DNA from: Opisthocomus hoazin
Lineage: Eukaryota; Chordata; Aves; Opisthocomiformes; Opisthocomidae
Direction: 5' to 3'
Assembly (NCBI RefSeq): GCF_030867145.1
Contig: NC_134419.1
Coordinates: 75,511,403 to 75,575,402 of the forward strand
DNA length: 64,000 nt
In this document: positions 25,401 to 37,100 of the stretch, in pieces
Layout: the number at the start of each line of letters is the position of its first letter
How positions within the stretch are numbered: position 1 is the stretch's first letter
Translations under genes and position numbers: made by a program
The notes under the pieces: generated by a model
What the model saw: the letters and a program-made list of their open reading frames with translations, nothing else
Told to the model about the DNA's origin: nothing
The model's database searches: none

Positions 25401-26040
25401 GAACGCTTGTTCCAGTGAGCAGCTGACCTCTGATAGAAGACACCATGAGTTAACTGAGGCTGATTTTCTTAGGCAAATTTCTCTAGGTTTCATACACCTG
25501 ACATCTCTTGTATTGTGGTAAGACTAATTCAATCCCACGTATTCTGTCTCAGTGATACATGGCCAAGAGCCAGGGCAGTAGTTTCCTACTGATGTGAGGA
25601 CAGCAACAGATTGCTGATAAGCTATCAGCAGTGCAGCCTCATACATCAGGTTATTTACATTTTTTGTGGTACTTTATCTTGCAGTGAACTTCCTGCTGCT
25701 GTGATGTTGGTGTGTGCAATAGAAAGGTGAGGTAATCTAAGGCGTATTTTGTACAGAGGACATTGGCTTTTTAGCAGCTGCAAATCAAAAGTGCCTATTA
25801 TCAAACCTGAGGACATAGATCCTTATATAAGTTGACAAACACTTACTGGAAAGATCAGAAATACACCAGAAAGCTGAAACTGGTGAGGCCTGGCACAAAA
25901 TCTGACAGACAAGTTTATGTTAAAGAAGCATGCTAGCAGATTTAATTGTTGAGGATAAATTTAACCACAGTGCATTTAGCCCTCCTCTGTTCTTGAATCT
26001 CCTTGAAGTTATCCATAAATTTCCTATTAATGGTGTCACA
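19430..26040. other. Intergenic sequence, nothing recognised
   Basis: AT-rich sequence with only short, unrelated open frames and no set of consistent splice sites. A short word CTTTATTCACTACACT recurs at about 20005 and 23641 without wider similarity. I see no gene here. Confidence 0.6.
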
Positions 26041-26740
26041 CACCAGCTAAGCCTGGATGATCTGGAGATCTTCTAGTCCATCCCCTTGCTCACAGCAGAA
26101 CCAGGGAAAGCAGGCTGCTCAGGACTGTGCCCAGCTGGGTTTGAATATCTTGAATAATGGAGGTATCTATAGCCTTGCTGGGCAACATATTCCACTGTTT
26201 GACCACCCTCATAGTGAAATTGTTTTTTCTTATGTTTAAATGGAATTTACTGTACTTCAGTTCATGTCCTTTGCTTCTCATCCTGCCAGCAGGCACCACT
26301 GAGAAGAGTCTTCACTCCATCCAATCAGGTATTTGTACACATTGATGAGATCCCCCTGGCCCTTCTTTTCTCTGGGCCTCTCTCTGTATAAAAGATGCTC
26401 ACCCCTTAATCATCTTAGTGGCCCTTTGCTAGACTTGTTCCCGTATGTCCATGTCTCTCTTGTACTGGGGAGCTCAGAAATGGAGCCTACACCCCAGGTG
26501 TGTCTTGCCAGTGCTGAGTAGAGGGGGAGGATCACCTCCCTTGGCCTGCTGGCAATGCTCCTCTGAATGCAGCACCAGGATGTCACTGGCCATCTTTGCT
26601 GCAAGGGCACAGTGCTGGCTCATGGTCATTTCATTCACTAGGACTCCCAGGTCCCTTTCTGCAAAGTTGTTTTCCAGCTGCCTATGCTCTTTGGCCTGTA
26701 CAAAGCTCTTATTTTTCAAGAATTTAGAAGCAGGATTATG
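26041..26740 (-). mobile_element. Long CR1 LINE fragment, minus strand
   Basis: About 700 bases of reverse-oriented CR1, including GGATGATCTGGAGATCTTCT, CAACATATTCCACTGTTTGA, GATGAGATCCCCCTGGCCCT and the downstream AGGACTCCCAGGTCCCTTTC segment. It is the longest CR1 piece in the window and includes sequence upstream of the usual truncated 3' end. Confidence 0.85.
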
Positions 26741-28060
26741 ACCCCGTAGCTGCTTCCCAATCACAGTGTGTGATCGCTCCACTGAGCACATGATATTGTT
26801 TTCACTCTTGCCAGGAAGTCAGGAACAGTAGAGCTGTGAATAGCAATGTTCAGGCTTACATTTCTTTATTAACATATGAATACAATCAGTTGTATTTACC
26901 ATTGTCCTCCAGTTTGTTTGCTCTTATCAGGGACCGCTTTGACAGCTTCTGACTGTTTCTGGACTCTGGCCTTGTGTCTTTCTTTCCTCTATTCTTGCAC
27001 AGTGAAACTTTGCAGAAAGAAGACTCCTTATTCCTGTTCTCTCTAGACCCAAGCTGTGCTTTTCTGCAAGAGGGAGGTTGGAATAGACCAACAGAAATCG
27101 TGATTTATGTCAATTATTGCAGTTAGGATGCTGTTAGTATCATAGCCAAAATGGACGTATAGGTATAGCCTGGAGCAAGTGTAATTAATAGCATATTAGG
27201 CCAACAATTAGCCTGATTTTAGCTGGTGTGTATTTCTCCTCATCAGATGAGGAGAAACAGTAGAAGTGTAATATAGTGACTCTAGTGAACAGATCAGCAG
27301 GACACAATTATGGGCTATTGTGCCCTAAGCGATCTATAATTCCATTAAGATTTCACATAGACCAACCAAGGAAACCATTTCAACGGGACTTTTAGTTTTA
27401 CTTCCACCTGTACCTCTCTCCCTTTTTATAAATTGTGTGATTCAAATGATTGAAGGAAGGCTTTTTGACAAATTCAGCTAAGGGGCATAGCACTAGATGG
27501 AGTGAAGACGTTGGTAAACGTCTCAGCAGAGGCCCCCAGATGAGGTGCACTTAAGGTATACTACAAATAGCTGGTGTTAAGTTACTTTTGATACCTGAAA
27601 TAACCCAATTTATGATGTGTGGTTTGTGTACAAGCATCAGGGAAACAAGCCTGTAATTTTGAGTGAAAACCACCAGAAATATAAACATGTTTGAGATCAG
27701 GGCTGTCGGCTGAAGGATTTATCAGAAAACCTGCTATGAATCTGCTGCCTCCTCTTGCGATGTGTTACACTTTGTTTAATGAAGTCATTAACTACAAGAA
27801 GTAAATAAATAAAATTGGAGTGGTGGGGGCAAAGAAACACATAGATTCACCAGTGTTGTTCCAAAGGTAACAGTAGGCCTGTACATATAGTTACGAGAAT
27901 TTATAATAAGGGCCATAGCACAAATTATCCAGGAAATGGAAACTTTACCTTTCGTGTGTAATCATTCTGTAAAGATCAGGTAGTCATAAAAATATTGCAT
28001 AAGAAATCAGACATAGCATGGGCCAAACTGACCTTGGGAGCCTCACCCTTTTGACAAGTG
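26741..28060. other. Upstream flank of gene 2, nothing further recognised
   Basis: No coding exon, repeat or RNA gene identified up to the gene 2 promoter. Confidence 0.55.
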
Positions 28061-28065
28061 CAGAG

Positions 28066-28072
28066 TATAAAT
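28066..28072 (+). promoter_or_regulatory. TATA box of gene 2
   Basis: TATAAAT, 36 bases before the ATG, followed by TCTGATG. The gene 3 upstream region is similar (same spacing, same ATTCTGATG after the TATA), so the element is conserved between paralogues. The spacing implies a very short 5' untranslated region of about 10-15 bases if this TATA is used. Confidence 0.65.
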
Positions 28073-28107
28073 TCTGATGCCCTGCTTTGTTGGTATCTCT
28101 TGACAAG

Positions 28108-28174
28108 ATGGGTACCACCAAGAACTTGCTGTGGTTATTCCTCTTAAATGCAGCACTCCTGGATGCCACCTCAG
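28108..28174 (+). other. Signal peptide exon of gene 2
   Basis: Encodes [18 protein letters not shown] followed by DATS, a short polar start and a Leu-rich core typical of secretion signals. It ends in phase 1 before GTAAAA. The equivalent exon of gene 3 has the same 67-nt length and also starts MGTT. Confidence 0.9.
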
Positions 28175-31100
28175 GTAAAAAACTTAAAATCTTTAAAGAG
28201 CATTCTTTCAAAAAAATTAGGGAAAACGGGAATGTCTTACTCCTCTACACTGATTCCGTAAGTGTAACTCACATGTTACTATAATCTACTTTGTGCAAAG
28301 ATTCATAGTAAGACAGACTGAAATTGGGTAACGTTGTGATGTCTTATTAAAAATATGAACCAATCAATATCATGATTCACTGTTCTTCGTGTTGAAGTAA
28401 ATATAGTGCAATGAAATTAATATTGCTCTGTTTAGCACTAGTGCCCTGTAGCATAGTATAAAACAAATAACAAAAATACTGTCATTAAAATACTACTGAA
28501 AGACTTTGCTTCCGTACATCTATGGTTTTCAGTACAGAATGAAGAGGCAGTATAGTTTCTTTGGCTGCAATACATCTTTGTTTTAAGAGACTTCATATTC
28601 AACCTTGCAGATGCATGTGGAACCACCCAATACTTATTTAACGTTATATAATTGAGTGGAAGTACAATAGCAAGACACAGCCGCTAGCCTGTATCGTACC
28701 ACGAAATGCCAGAATTGTGCATTTTGCTCACAGTTGCACCCTTGAGATTACTGCGTGTGTAGAATAAAAACCTGGAGACTGTAACATTCAGTCTGCACAT
28801 TTACACATGCAAATCAGAACAGTGTTGTGTTTTCTCAGGAGCCAATATTTAGTACCACTGGGGACCTTCTGAATACTATCAATATTTTACAGGGATGAAT
28901 TCTTGGATTTACTATTCCCAGCAAACACCTCTCGAGTTCTATCGTGCCTGTCAGCCTCTTGCTTTGCCTCGGCAATGTGATTTCCCTGCTTTAATTCAGA
29001 CACAAGCACTTGTAAGAGCAAGGCAGAAAAAAAACACCTTAACTATCACTGCTCTTTCAGAGAAGAGAACTGAAGTGATATGTGCCTTCTAGGAATTTCT
29101 TCTGACTGGGACACCTGTCTGTTCACTGCTCTTTGCAGCTATAAATAAGGAAAAAACATCCAACATCTTTCCAGCACAGGACAGATATGGACCTGTTGGA
29201 GCGGGTCCAGAGGAGGCCACAACAATGATCCAAGGGCTCTCCTGTGAGAAAAGGCTGAGAGAGTTGGGGCTGTTCAGCCTGGAGAAGAGAGGGCTCCAGG
29301 GAGAACTTACAGCAGCCTGCCAGTACCTGAAGGAGCCTGCAAGAGAGCTGGAGAGGGACTTTTTACAAGGGCATGGGGGGGGGTAGGACAAGGCGTAGTG
29401 GCTACTGGCTTTAAACTGGAAGAGGGCAGATTTAGTCCAGATATAAGAAAGAAGTTCCTCACTCTGAGGGTGGTGAGGCACTGGCTCAGACTGCTCAGCG
29501 AAGCTGTGGCTGCCCCCTCCCTGGCAGTGCTCACGATCGGGTTGGATGGGGCTTTGAGCAACCTGGTCTGGTGGAAGGTGTCCCTGCCCAGGGCAGGGGG
29601 TAGGAACGAGGTGATCTGTAAGGTGCCTTCCAACTCAAACTGTTCTATGATGCTGTGCTCTCTCTTGCAGTTTGACCTTATGATGTGGCACTGCCCTCCC
29701 CTCTGTCTTTTGAATATATTAGCCACATTCAATTGAGTTTGGCAGAAGGGAGCTACCTTAAACTTTAATTAAATGTTTAAACATTACACATACTTTCTAA
29801 TTAGGTTTACCACGGAGGCTGGGGAATCCTCATTCTTGCAGCTTTTCAAGACTTGTTGTGGCTACACAGTCACGACTGACCTGACCTAGTGTTGGCAGTA
29901 GTTTTGCATTTACTTTACAAGTCACACAGCAAAGCACAACATGTATGTCATCAAAGCAAAGAGAAAAAAAAGACCACAGAAGACCATTTCTAACAGTCAG
30001 GTCAACCATCATTTGCTCCTCCCCAATAGATATGTATTTATATCTATGTTTTCAGAGCCAAATTAATTACTGTCGCACTTACACATGCATACAATGCATA
30101 GGCTCTATCCCTTGATTTTCACAATCCTAAGAGTGGTGAGATGGGGAAGCATGGCAAGTATTAACAGCAAAGTCCTATCCTTAACAGAGTAATAAAGCAG
30201 TTTTAAAAATTGATTACTAATGTGTCCTAGAGAAAGGATTGTCTCTATATCCTCAGTGGCTGCACATCAGTGGGCAAAATACGCAACACACCCTTTGCTT
30301 AAAAATCCTTTTTCAGCAAATCTCCACCACACCTCACTTGACTGTCTTGTCCAAAGCTGTGAGTCTCAGTCTGCTGTTGTACTAGTCACCACGTGGAATG
30401 AGCATGTCTCCTTAAGAACAAGTTCTTCACCACTGTTTTGTTTTTCATTTGTAGAACAGTGGCCTCAGGTGAAATTTGTGGATCTGGGAGAGGTAATCTT
30501 CATAGTTTTATTAAGATAAAAAGATTATCACCTGCTTCTTTTTCTTTGTTCCTTAACAATTACAGATACCACGACCCAACATGCCACCATGCAAAATTCT
30601 TCAGGTGTGTCTGCATTTTTCATGTTTTCTCTCTGTCCACTACTTTTGGGCTGCACTAGTTAATATCCTAGCTTGGGGGTCTGAAGCTCCCAGGTGGCAG
30701 GTGGGACAGGTCGGAGCATCATGCTGTGATGTACACAGCCCAGAGCAGGGCATTGCTCTGCCAGTTCGTGCACTTCGGGCTATCAAGCATGTGGCATGCA
30801 AACCTGGAGAGAGCAAAGTTCCAAGGTGGATTGAACCAATCCCAAAATACACATCCCTCTTGGGAAAACATGCCTCTCCTGAATCCGTTTATCCCTTGCA
30901 TTGTCAAATTTAGTAACTCACTAAGAGCAGTGATTAACAACAAAAATCATAGAATCATAGAATCATAAAATGGCTTGGATTGGAAGGGACTTTTAAAGGT
31001 CATCTAGTGCAACCCTCCTGCAATGAGCAGGGACATTTTCAACTAGGAGATGGCTAAGTGCCCTGTTCGACCTGGCATTGAACATTTCCAGGGATGGGAT

Positions 31101-34100
31101 ATCTGCAACATTTCTAGGAAAACAAGAAACTAGCACTTCTTTGGCTGAAGGGAAATTATTTGAGAGATGTATTCAAAGACTGTGGATATCGTTGCTCCCA
31201 CCATGGATGACCACCCTTCTGAGACACCCAAGCTCTCCGTCACCCATGTGACAGGGTGGCACCAGCATCTCCAGCACTGGGAGAAAACTTGGTCTCACTT
31301 GATCCTCCAAAAAGCCCTCACCTGCTGCTTTTTCTTCCTCCCCTAACAGATGCCAGAATCACAACTGAAGCCAGCTTCACGGCATCCATTCCTCCAGGTG
31401 AGTCTGAACTTGTCATGTTTTTTCTCACCACTACTTTTTGTGGTGCCACGTAGTGGCTCACAGAGCAGGGTTTGCTCTTCTCCGTGGGAGGGCTGAGCCA
31501 GGGAAACGCACAACCCAGTTAAGCAGAGGGCAACAGTCCTGTTGGCCTGAAACTCACAGAGCGTTACCAATGCCCTGGAGAGAGAAGGTGCCCATGTGCT
31601 GGAGAGTTTTCTCATGTTCCCCCTGTCTCCTCCTTCCCAAGGTGTCTCCGTGACCCTGGTGAATGGCAGGAACCCATGCGAGGGGTGTGTAGAGATTCAC
31701 TCCTATGGGGGCCAGGGCACTGTCTGTGATGATGACTGGGACCTGAACGATGCCCAGGTGGTGTGCAGGCAGCTGAGATGCGACTTCGCTGTTTCTGCAC
31801 CCTCAAATGCCTACTTTGGACAAGGCACTGGCAACATCTACCTGGATGATGTGCACTGCACAGGGAACGAGTCCTCCCTCTTCCAGTGCAGCCACCGTGG
31901 CTGGGGTGTCCACAACTGTGGTCACTCTGAAGCTGCTGGTGTTGTGTGCTCAGGTACCATTGCTGTTCCTTCCTAAATACGGGGACACTTTCAAAAAGTG
32001 TCCCTTGTTGGCCACAGTTAGGCCTGTGTTGGAGACATGTTCAAAGACTGTGGTTTTCTTCTGCACCCACCGTGGAAGACCACCCTGCTGAGACACCCAA
32101 GCTCTCCATCGTCCATGTGACAGGGTGGCACCAGCATCTCCAGCGCTGGGAGAAAACCTGGTCTTACTCACTCCTTCAAAAAGCCCTCACTTGCTTCTTT
32201 CTCCTCCTCCTCTAACAGATGCCAGAAGCACAACCACTGTTTCCACTCCACCATTGACTACTCCAGGTGTGTCTGCTTTTGTCATCTGTCTGATGTATTA
32301 CTTTGGAGGTGCACTGGTTAGTAGTTTATAGATTGGAGTTTCATCATGTGCACGTTCCAATACCTTTGGAAGAATTCTTTACTGGTACTAACTGTTTATA
32401 TCCTAAATTCTGGTTCCCTGTGTCTCTCTGATTCTGTGGCTGGAGGTGGATTTCAGACTTTATTGACTTTGTGGGAAATCTTCTTTTCTTTCCTCTCTAT
32501 TTTTTTTACCATTTGGGCCAGCACCTCTTGCTTTCTCTCATACATATTTATGCCTTCAGACTACAAAATGCAAAATAGCAAGGGAGAGTCAGAGTTCTCT
32601 GAAGAGATCATCTCACACTTGTAGCCTGAGTGAGAAGAGCACAGCCATTGGGTGTCTCTGGAGATATAACTTCCTGTTGGAATGGCTTGGATACATAAAT
32701 GTATTTTCACTTGATCAGAACTAAATCTAAATGAATCACATCTGTATCTTTTTTTTTTAAATTCTTTTATCTTTTTTTCTTTAGCTAGAAAATATATTTG
32801 TGGTGGCTTACTTTTTAATTCCTCTGGAACACTTCAGAGTCCTTATTATCCTTTGGATTATCCAGATAACGCAGATTGTTTGTGGCAAATACAAGTAATG
32901 AATAATTTCCGCATTATGCTCACATTTGGAAGTATTCAGTAAGTAAACCACTTCCTGCTTGGGCAGTAAATGGGTCCCAAATCTCAATCCCAACCACAGC
33001 TCCCAAGCACTTTTCCCACGTTTATAAGTAAATTAGAAATATTACATGTGGATTGTGTGAGTGCAGTATCTTAGTCTATTGTTTGTTCAGCACTTAAAAA
33101 CCTGTTCACCAAATGCAGTTTACTGTGTGTTCATGTTTCTTCCTCAGATTGCAAGGTGGATGCGAGAATGACTATATTGAGATCTATGATGGACCACCTA
33201 ATACTTCTCCCCTGCTTGGAAGAATTTGTTCTAGTTCTGATGTCACATACACATCATCCTCGAACTTCATGACTGTCAGATTTACCAGTGACTCCAGATA
33301 TTCCAGCAGAGGATTTCATGCAGAGTATCTGTCCTTTCCAGCAGATCAGAACACCAGTAAGTTTCCATTATCTTTGTAATGTTTTCTTTGCTCAGAAGCT
33401 TTTATACCCTGATTTTATTTGCTAAGTAAGTATTTGTTAATGCTGTTGAACAACTCCTACATAGATGCTATTTCTGTTTGAATCTCATAACTGGTTATTG
33501 ACTGGTCACTTTCAGACAATAATTATTTTTTCATTTTAAAAAAATCTTCAAGATCAAATTAATTGCCTTTAGATGTTTTCTATGACAACCAGTCTAAATT
33601 AATCTTTCTTCTTCTCACTTCATTATTCAGACATTTTTTCTACCTTTGTGAACAGATTTTCATAGAAATATTGGTTAGAAAGGACTTTGTCGAGTTTCAG
33701 CATCCATGCAGGGACAGGAACCACTCTCACACATTGATACAATGCACAGTCGATTCGATTTATTGGTCTGCTTCCGTGGTTATATACATTTTTCATATCT
33801 GCACACGTGATCACGCTTATTCGGACAGGCTACAGACATAAATCACTAGCTGTTCGCGCACCCCATATTCCCTTATGATTGGTAACTATGCACTAATGCT
33901 AATAGCAACAGACCGCCTCCATGTCCTTGAACACATCTTGTTTTTGCTAACCCACATCATGTGCACTATCAGAACTTTCTCAATTGTTATTCTTAGCTGT
34001 CCTTTCCAGCGGCCTGTTCGGTTATGCTAACTGTTTTGCGTAAGCGGCCTAGTCGTGCTAACTCTCAAGCTACATTGACCCCAACAGACTTTTGGAAGCT

Positions 34101-37100
34101 TCCTAGTCCAACTAACCAAAGCATAGCTATTGCCAACACCAGGTCAGGTCCAGTATGAATTTGTGTAGGTGAGTCTCTAGAAACATTCAAAGGATGAAAT
34201 CTTCAAAGCCACAACTTCTCCCGGTGACCTGTTCCAGTACTGTCCTGCAGTCCCAGTTCTTCTAATGTACACTCACAACCTCCCCAGGAACAAACAGTGA
34301 CCACCACATTTGGCTCTGTTGTCTTCGTAGCTGCTATTCAAGAGGCTGTGTGTGGCCTGTAGCTCCCTGTCGTCAGATATCTCTCCCTACCAAAAGCCAA
34401 ACTCTCCCTAGGATCATTGCTTGTCATGTCATGGACTCGGTGAACTGTTGTGGAGATGGTTGCAGGATCCTCTCCCACGCAAGCAGTGCTTCTGCAAGCC
34501 AGTGTGCACATTTAGCTCTACACTTTCCATAATAGCTTTTGGATTCTTCTTCAGGAAAAACTCCCATTTCTTAGCATTTTTGTGTGAGTGGTGATACAAG
34601 CTCAAGGCCTCAGCAAAAGCCTATTGTAAGCTGCATATTTTTGTCAGGGGAGTAATGGAGGGCCAGCTGAAGTTTGTCAGAGATTATTGCTTATTCATAT
34701 CTATGTCTAAAGTGGAAAAATAATTGTTTTGACTTATGAATTCTCTCCTCTAAATGTCAGCAGCTTTTGCATTTGTTGAAGTTGTAACATGCAAGCGTTA
34801 TCAAGTACCTGAAATCACTAATAATTCGTATTTTCTTCCCTAGCCCTTGTGTGCTTGCCAACTTACATGCGCGCAGTTGTAGACAGACTTTATCTCCAGT
34901 CTCGGGGCTACTCGGTGTGGAACATCAGCTTGTCTGACTCTTATTGTAGACCAACAATTACATCCACTGAGGTTATATTCAACGTTCCATACAGAGGCTG
35001 TGGTACACGTAGACAGGTTGGTGCTAATATTTTGGAGAGCTCTCCAAGCCTGGGCGTGGAAACTTCATAGACATTTGGAGAAATGTCATGCATTGCAGAG
35101 GGTGGTGTAGCCCACAGGTATTCAAAACACAGAAAAGCAGCATGTGTTTCTGGAGGCTAAGGTTTGTTAAACAGCCCTACTTATCCTTCCCAGGGTTTAG
35201 TTAATCCCTGTATCTATTTCAGAGTGATGTTCTAGAGGACAAAATATAGGAGACAGTTAAGTGATCAATCTCATCCAGGATGCTTGGGTTTTTTGGGTAT
35301 GACTTCTTCTTTCTTACTAATACTAGGACCTGGCACATACAAGCTCATAGTGCACGCTGTGAACATCACTACATGCAATAATTTTGTACTCATCTAATGT
35401 GTCAAATAGGGCAACAAAGAAACAATATCCTACTCCAATGTGATCAAAGTGCCTGCTTCTGGTTACATCGTCAAGAGGCAAAAGGACCTTCACTTGCACA
35501 TCAACTGCAAAATGCTCCAGGACACCTGGGTGCAAGTAATGTACATTGCTGATGACATCATCAGCATCAGTGAAACCCAGTATGGCAGATACGATGCGAA
35601 CTTGACATTCTACAATTCCTCATCTTTCCTGTGGCCACTGCATGACTTTCCATACTATGTTGACCTGAATCAGAATTTGTTCCTTCAAGCTTCTCTTCAC
35701 AGCTCTGACCCAAATCTGGTGGTGTTTGTGGACACATGCGTGGCATCACCCAGTCCTAGCAATTTCAGAACACTGAGCTATGACTTAATCAGAAGTGGGT
35801 AAGAAATTTCTAAAGAATTATTTAAAAACTGTCTCTATGCATAGCTCTGAAAGAGCTTCATTTATGACAGAGGTGATTTAAGGCCAGTGTACATTGGTTG
35901 CAATTTTACATATAAATATACTTCTAAGAAAGACATTTTGGCAAGGTCTGAAGAAAATATATGACAAAGAAAAACCATTCAGAAGTTGCAGTCAAGCACT
36001 GAGATTTCACTCCATGACACAGTGTAGGAACTGAGGTCTCAATTTGTTTCTGGAATAGATGCATGAAAAGCAGGAATGTCAATGGCTCTACGTATCTGTA
36101 CATCAGAATTAGAGTTTTGCAAATAGTTTTGTGCAACATCATAACTAGAATACAAAACACTCCATTAAAAAAAGAAAGGAAAATCCTTAGCCTTTTCTTG
36201 CTATTCTGAAAACCTAAACCATCTTGCTTAATTTGATACAAAATGTGCATTTTCATTTAAAATGGAAAGACTGTGGGCTCTTGTAAGGAATGCAAAACTG
36301 ACAGCAAGCTAGAAGCATAAAAGTGCCCCATTTTTTTCCAGGAATGAAAAGCTCATGCTAATTTATTTCCCTTCTGTGCTTAGTGGCATTTGAATCTCTC
36401 TGCCTCCTCTGATGGTGTTCACGTCAGTGACCTTAGCGATGTCGTAACCTAGGCTAATGAAGTGACACAGTGCCTCCTGCCTGCTGGGTGGATGTCCTCC
36501 CTTTTACATTTCGTGTGAATCTTAGGAAGGTTTTCCCCTTGCTGGGGGTTCTTTTTATTTTATCTATAAAAATACATATTCGTTAAGCAGGACACAGAAG
36601 GACCATCCAGCTTTGCGAGCAGGGCACTCACCAGGGAGATGGGGCAAATACACTGACCATTTTCCTGTTCATTTTTGTTCATGTGACAAGGAACTGTTTC
36701 AAATGCAAATGTATTTACTGACTTTAAAATCAATAATATCCATCTATACAAGTCAGGTGTGTGTGGATGTCCCTGCAGTGTAAAATAAACTAAGAATGAT
36801 AAGATTTTAAATACTTGGGGTCTTTATTAGGGAAATGAGGACGATGGAATTTTTTTGAGATACAAAGACAATTAATGACAATTTTGAAATATTCTGGGGT
36901 AATACTTGTGAGTAAATTATTGTGATTTTTTGCATGGTGGTTGAATTAAACCACAGTGACTAGGATCTACGTTAGGTAAATTCTAAGGTTAGTAATTGTC
37001 AGAAAGGGAAACTCATTAACAAGAAAGTTAATCAAGCAATTAGCTCTGTGAAACATCTAGAGATCTCTGTCAGGTGTCGAGATTCCTCAAGCAAGGTACT

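Larger units (their letters stand above)
31174..32270 (+). repeat. Duplicated intron-plus-linker block around the gene 2 SRCR exon
   Basis: About 220 bases before and through linker exon 31350-31397 recur before linker exon 32219-32266, 869 bases on. Both share GAGACACCCAAGCTCTCC, GTGACAGGGTGGCACCAGC and the CTAACAG acceptor. The SRCR exon lies between the two copies, giving a linker-SRCR-linker module of the kind that would be duplicated as a block. Confidence 0.85.
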
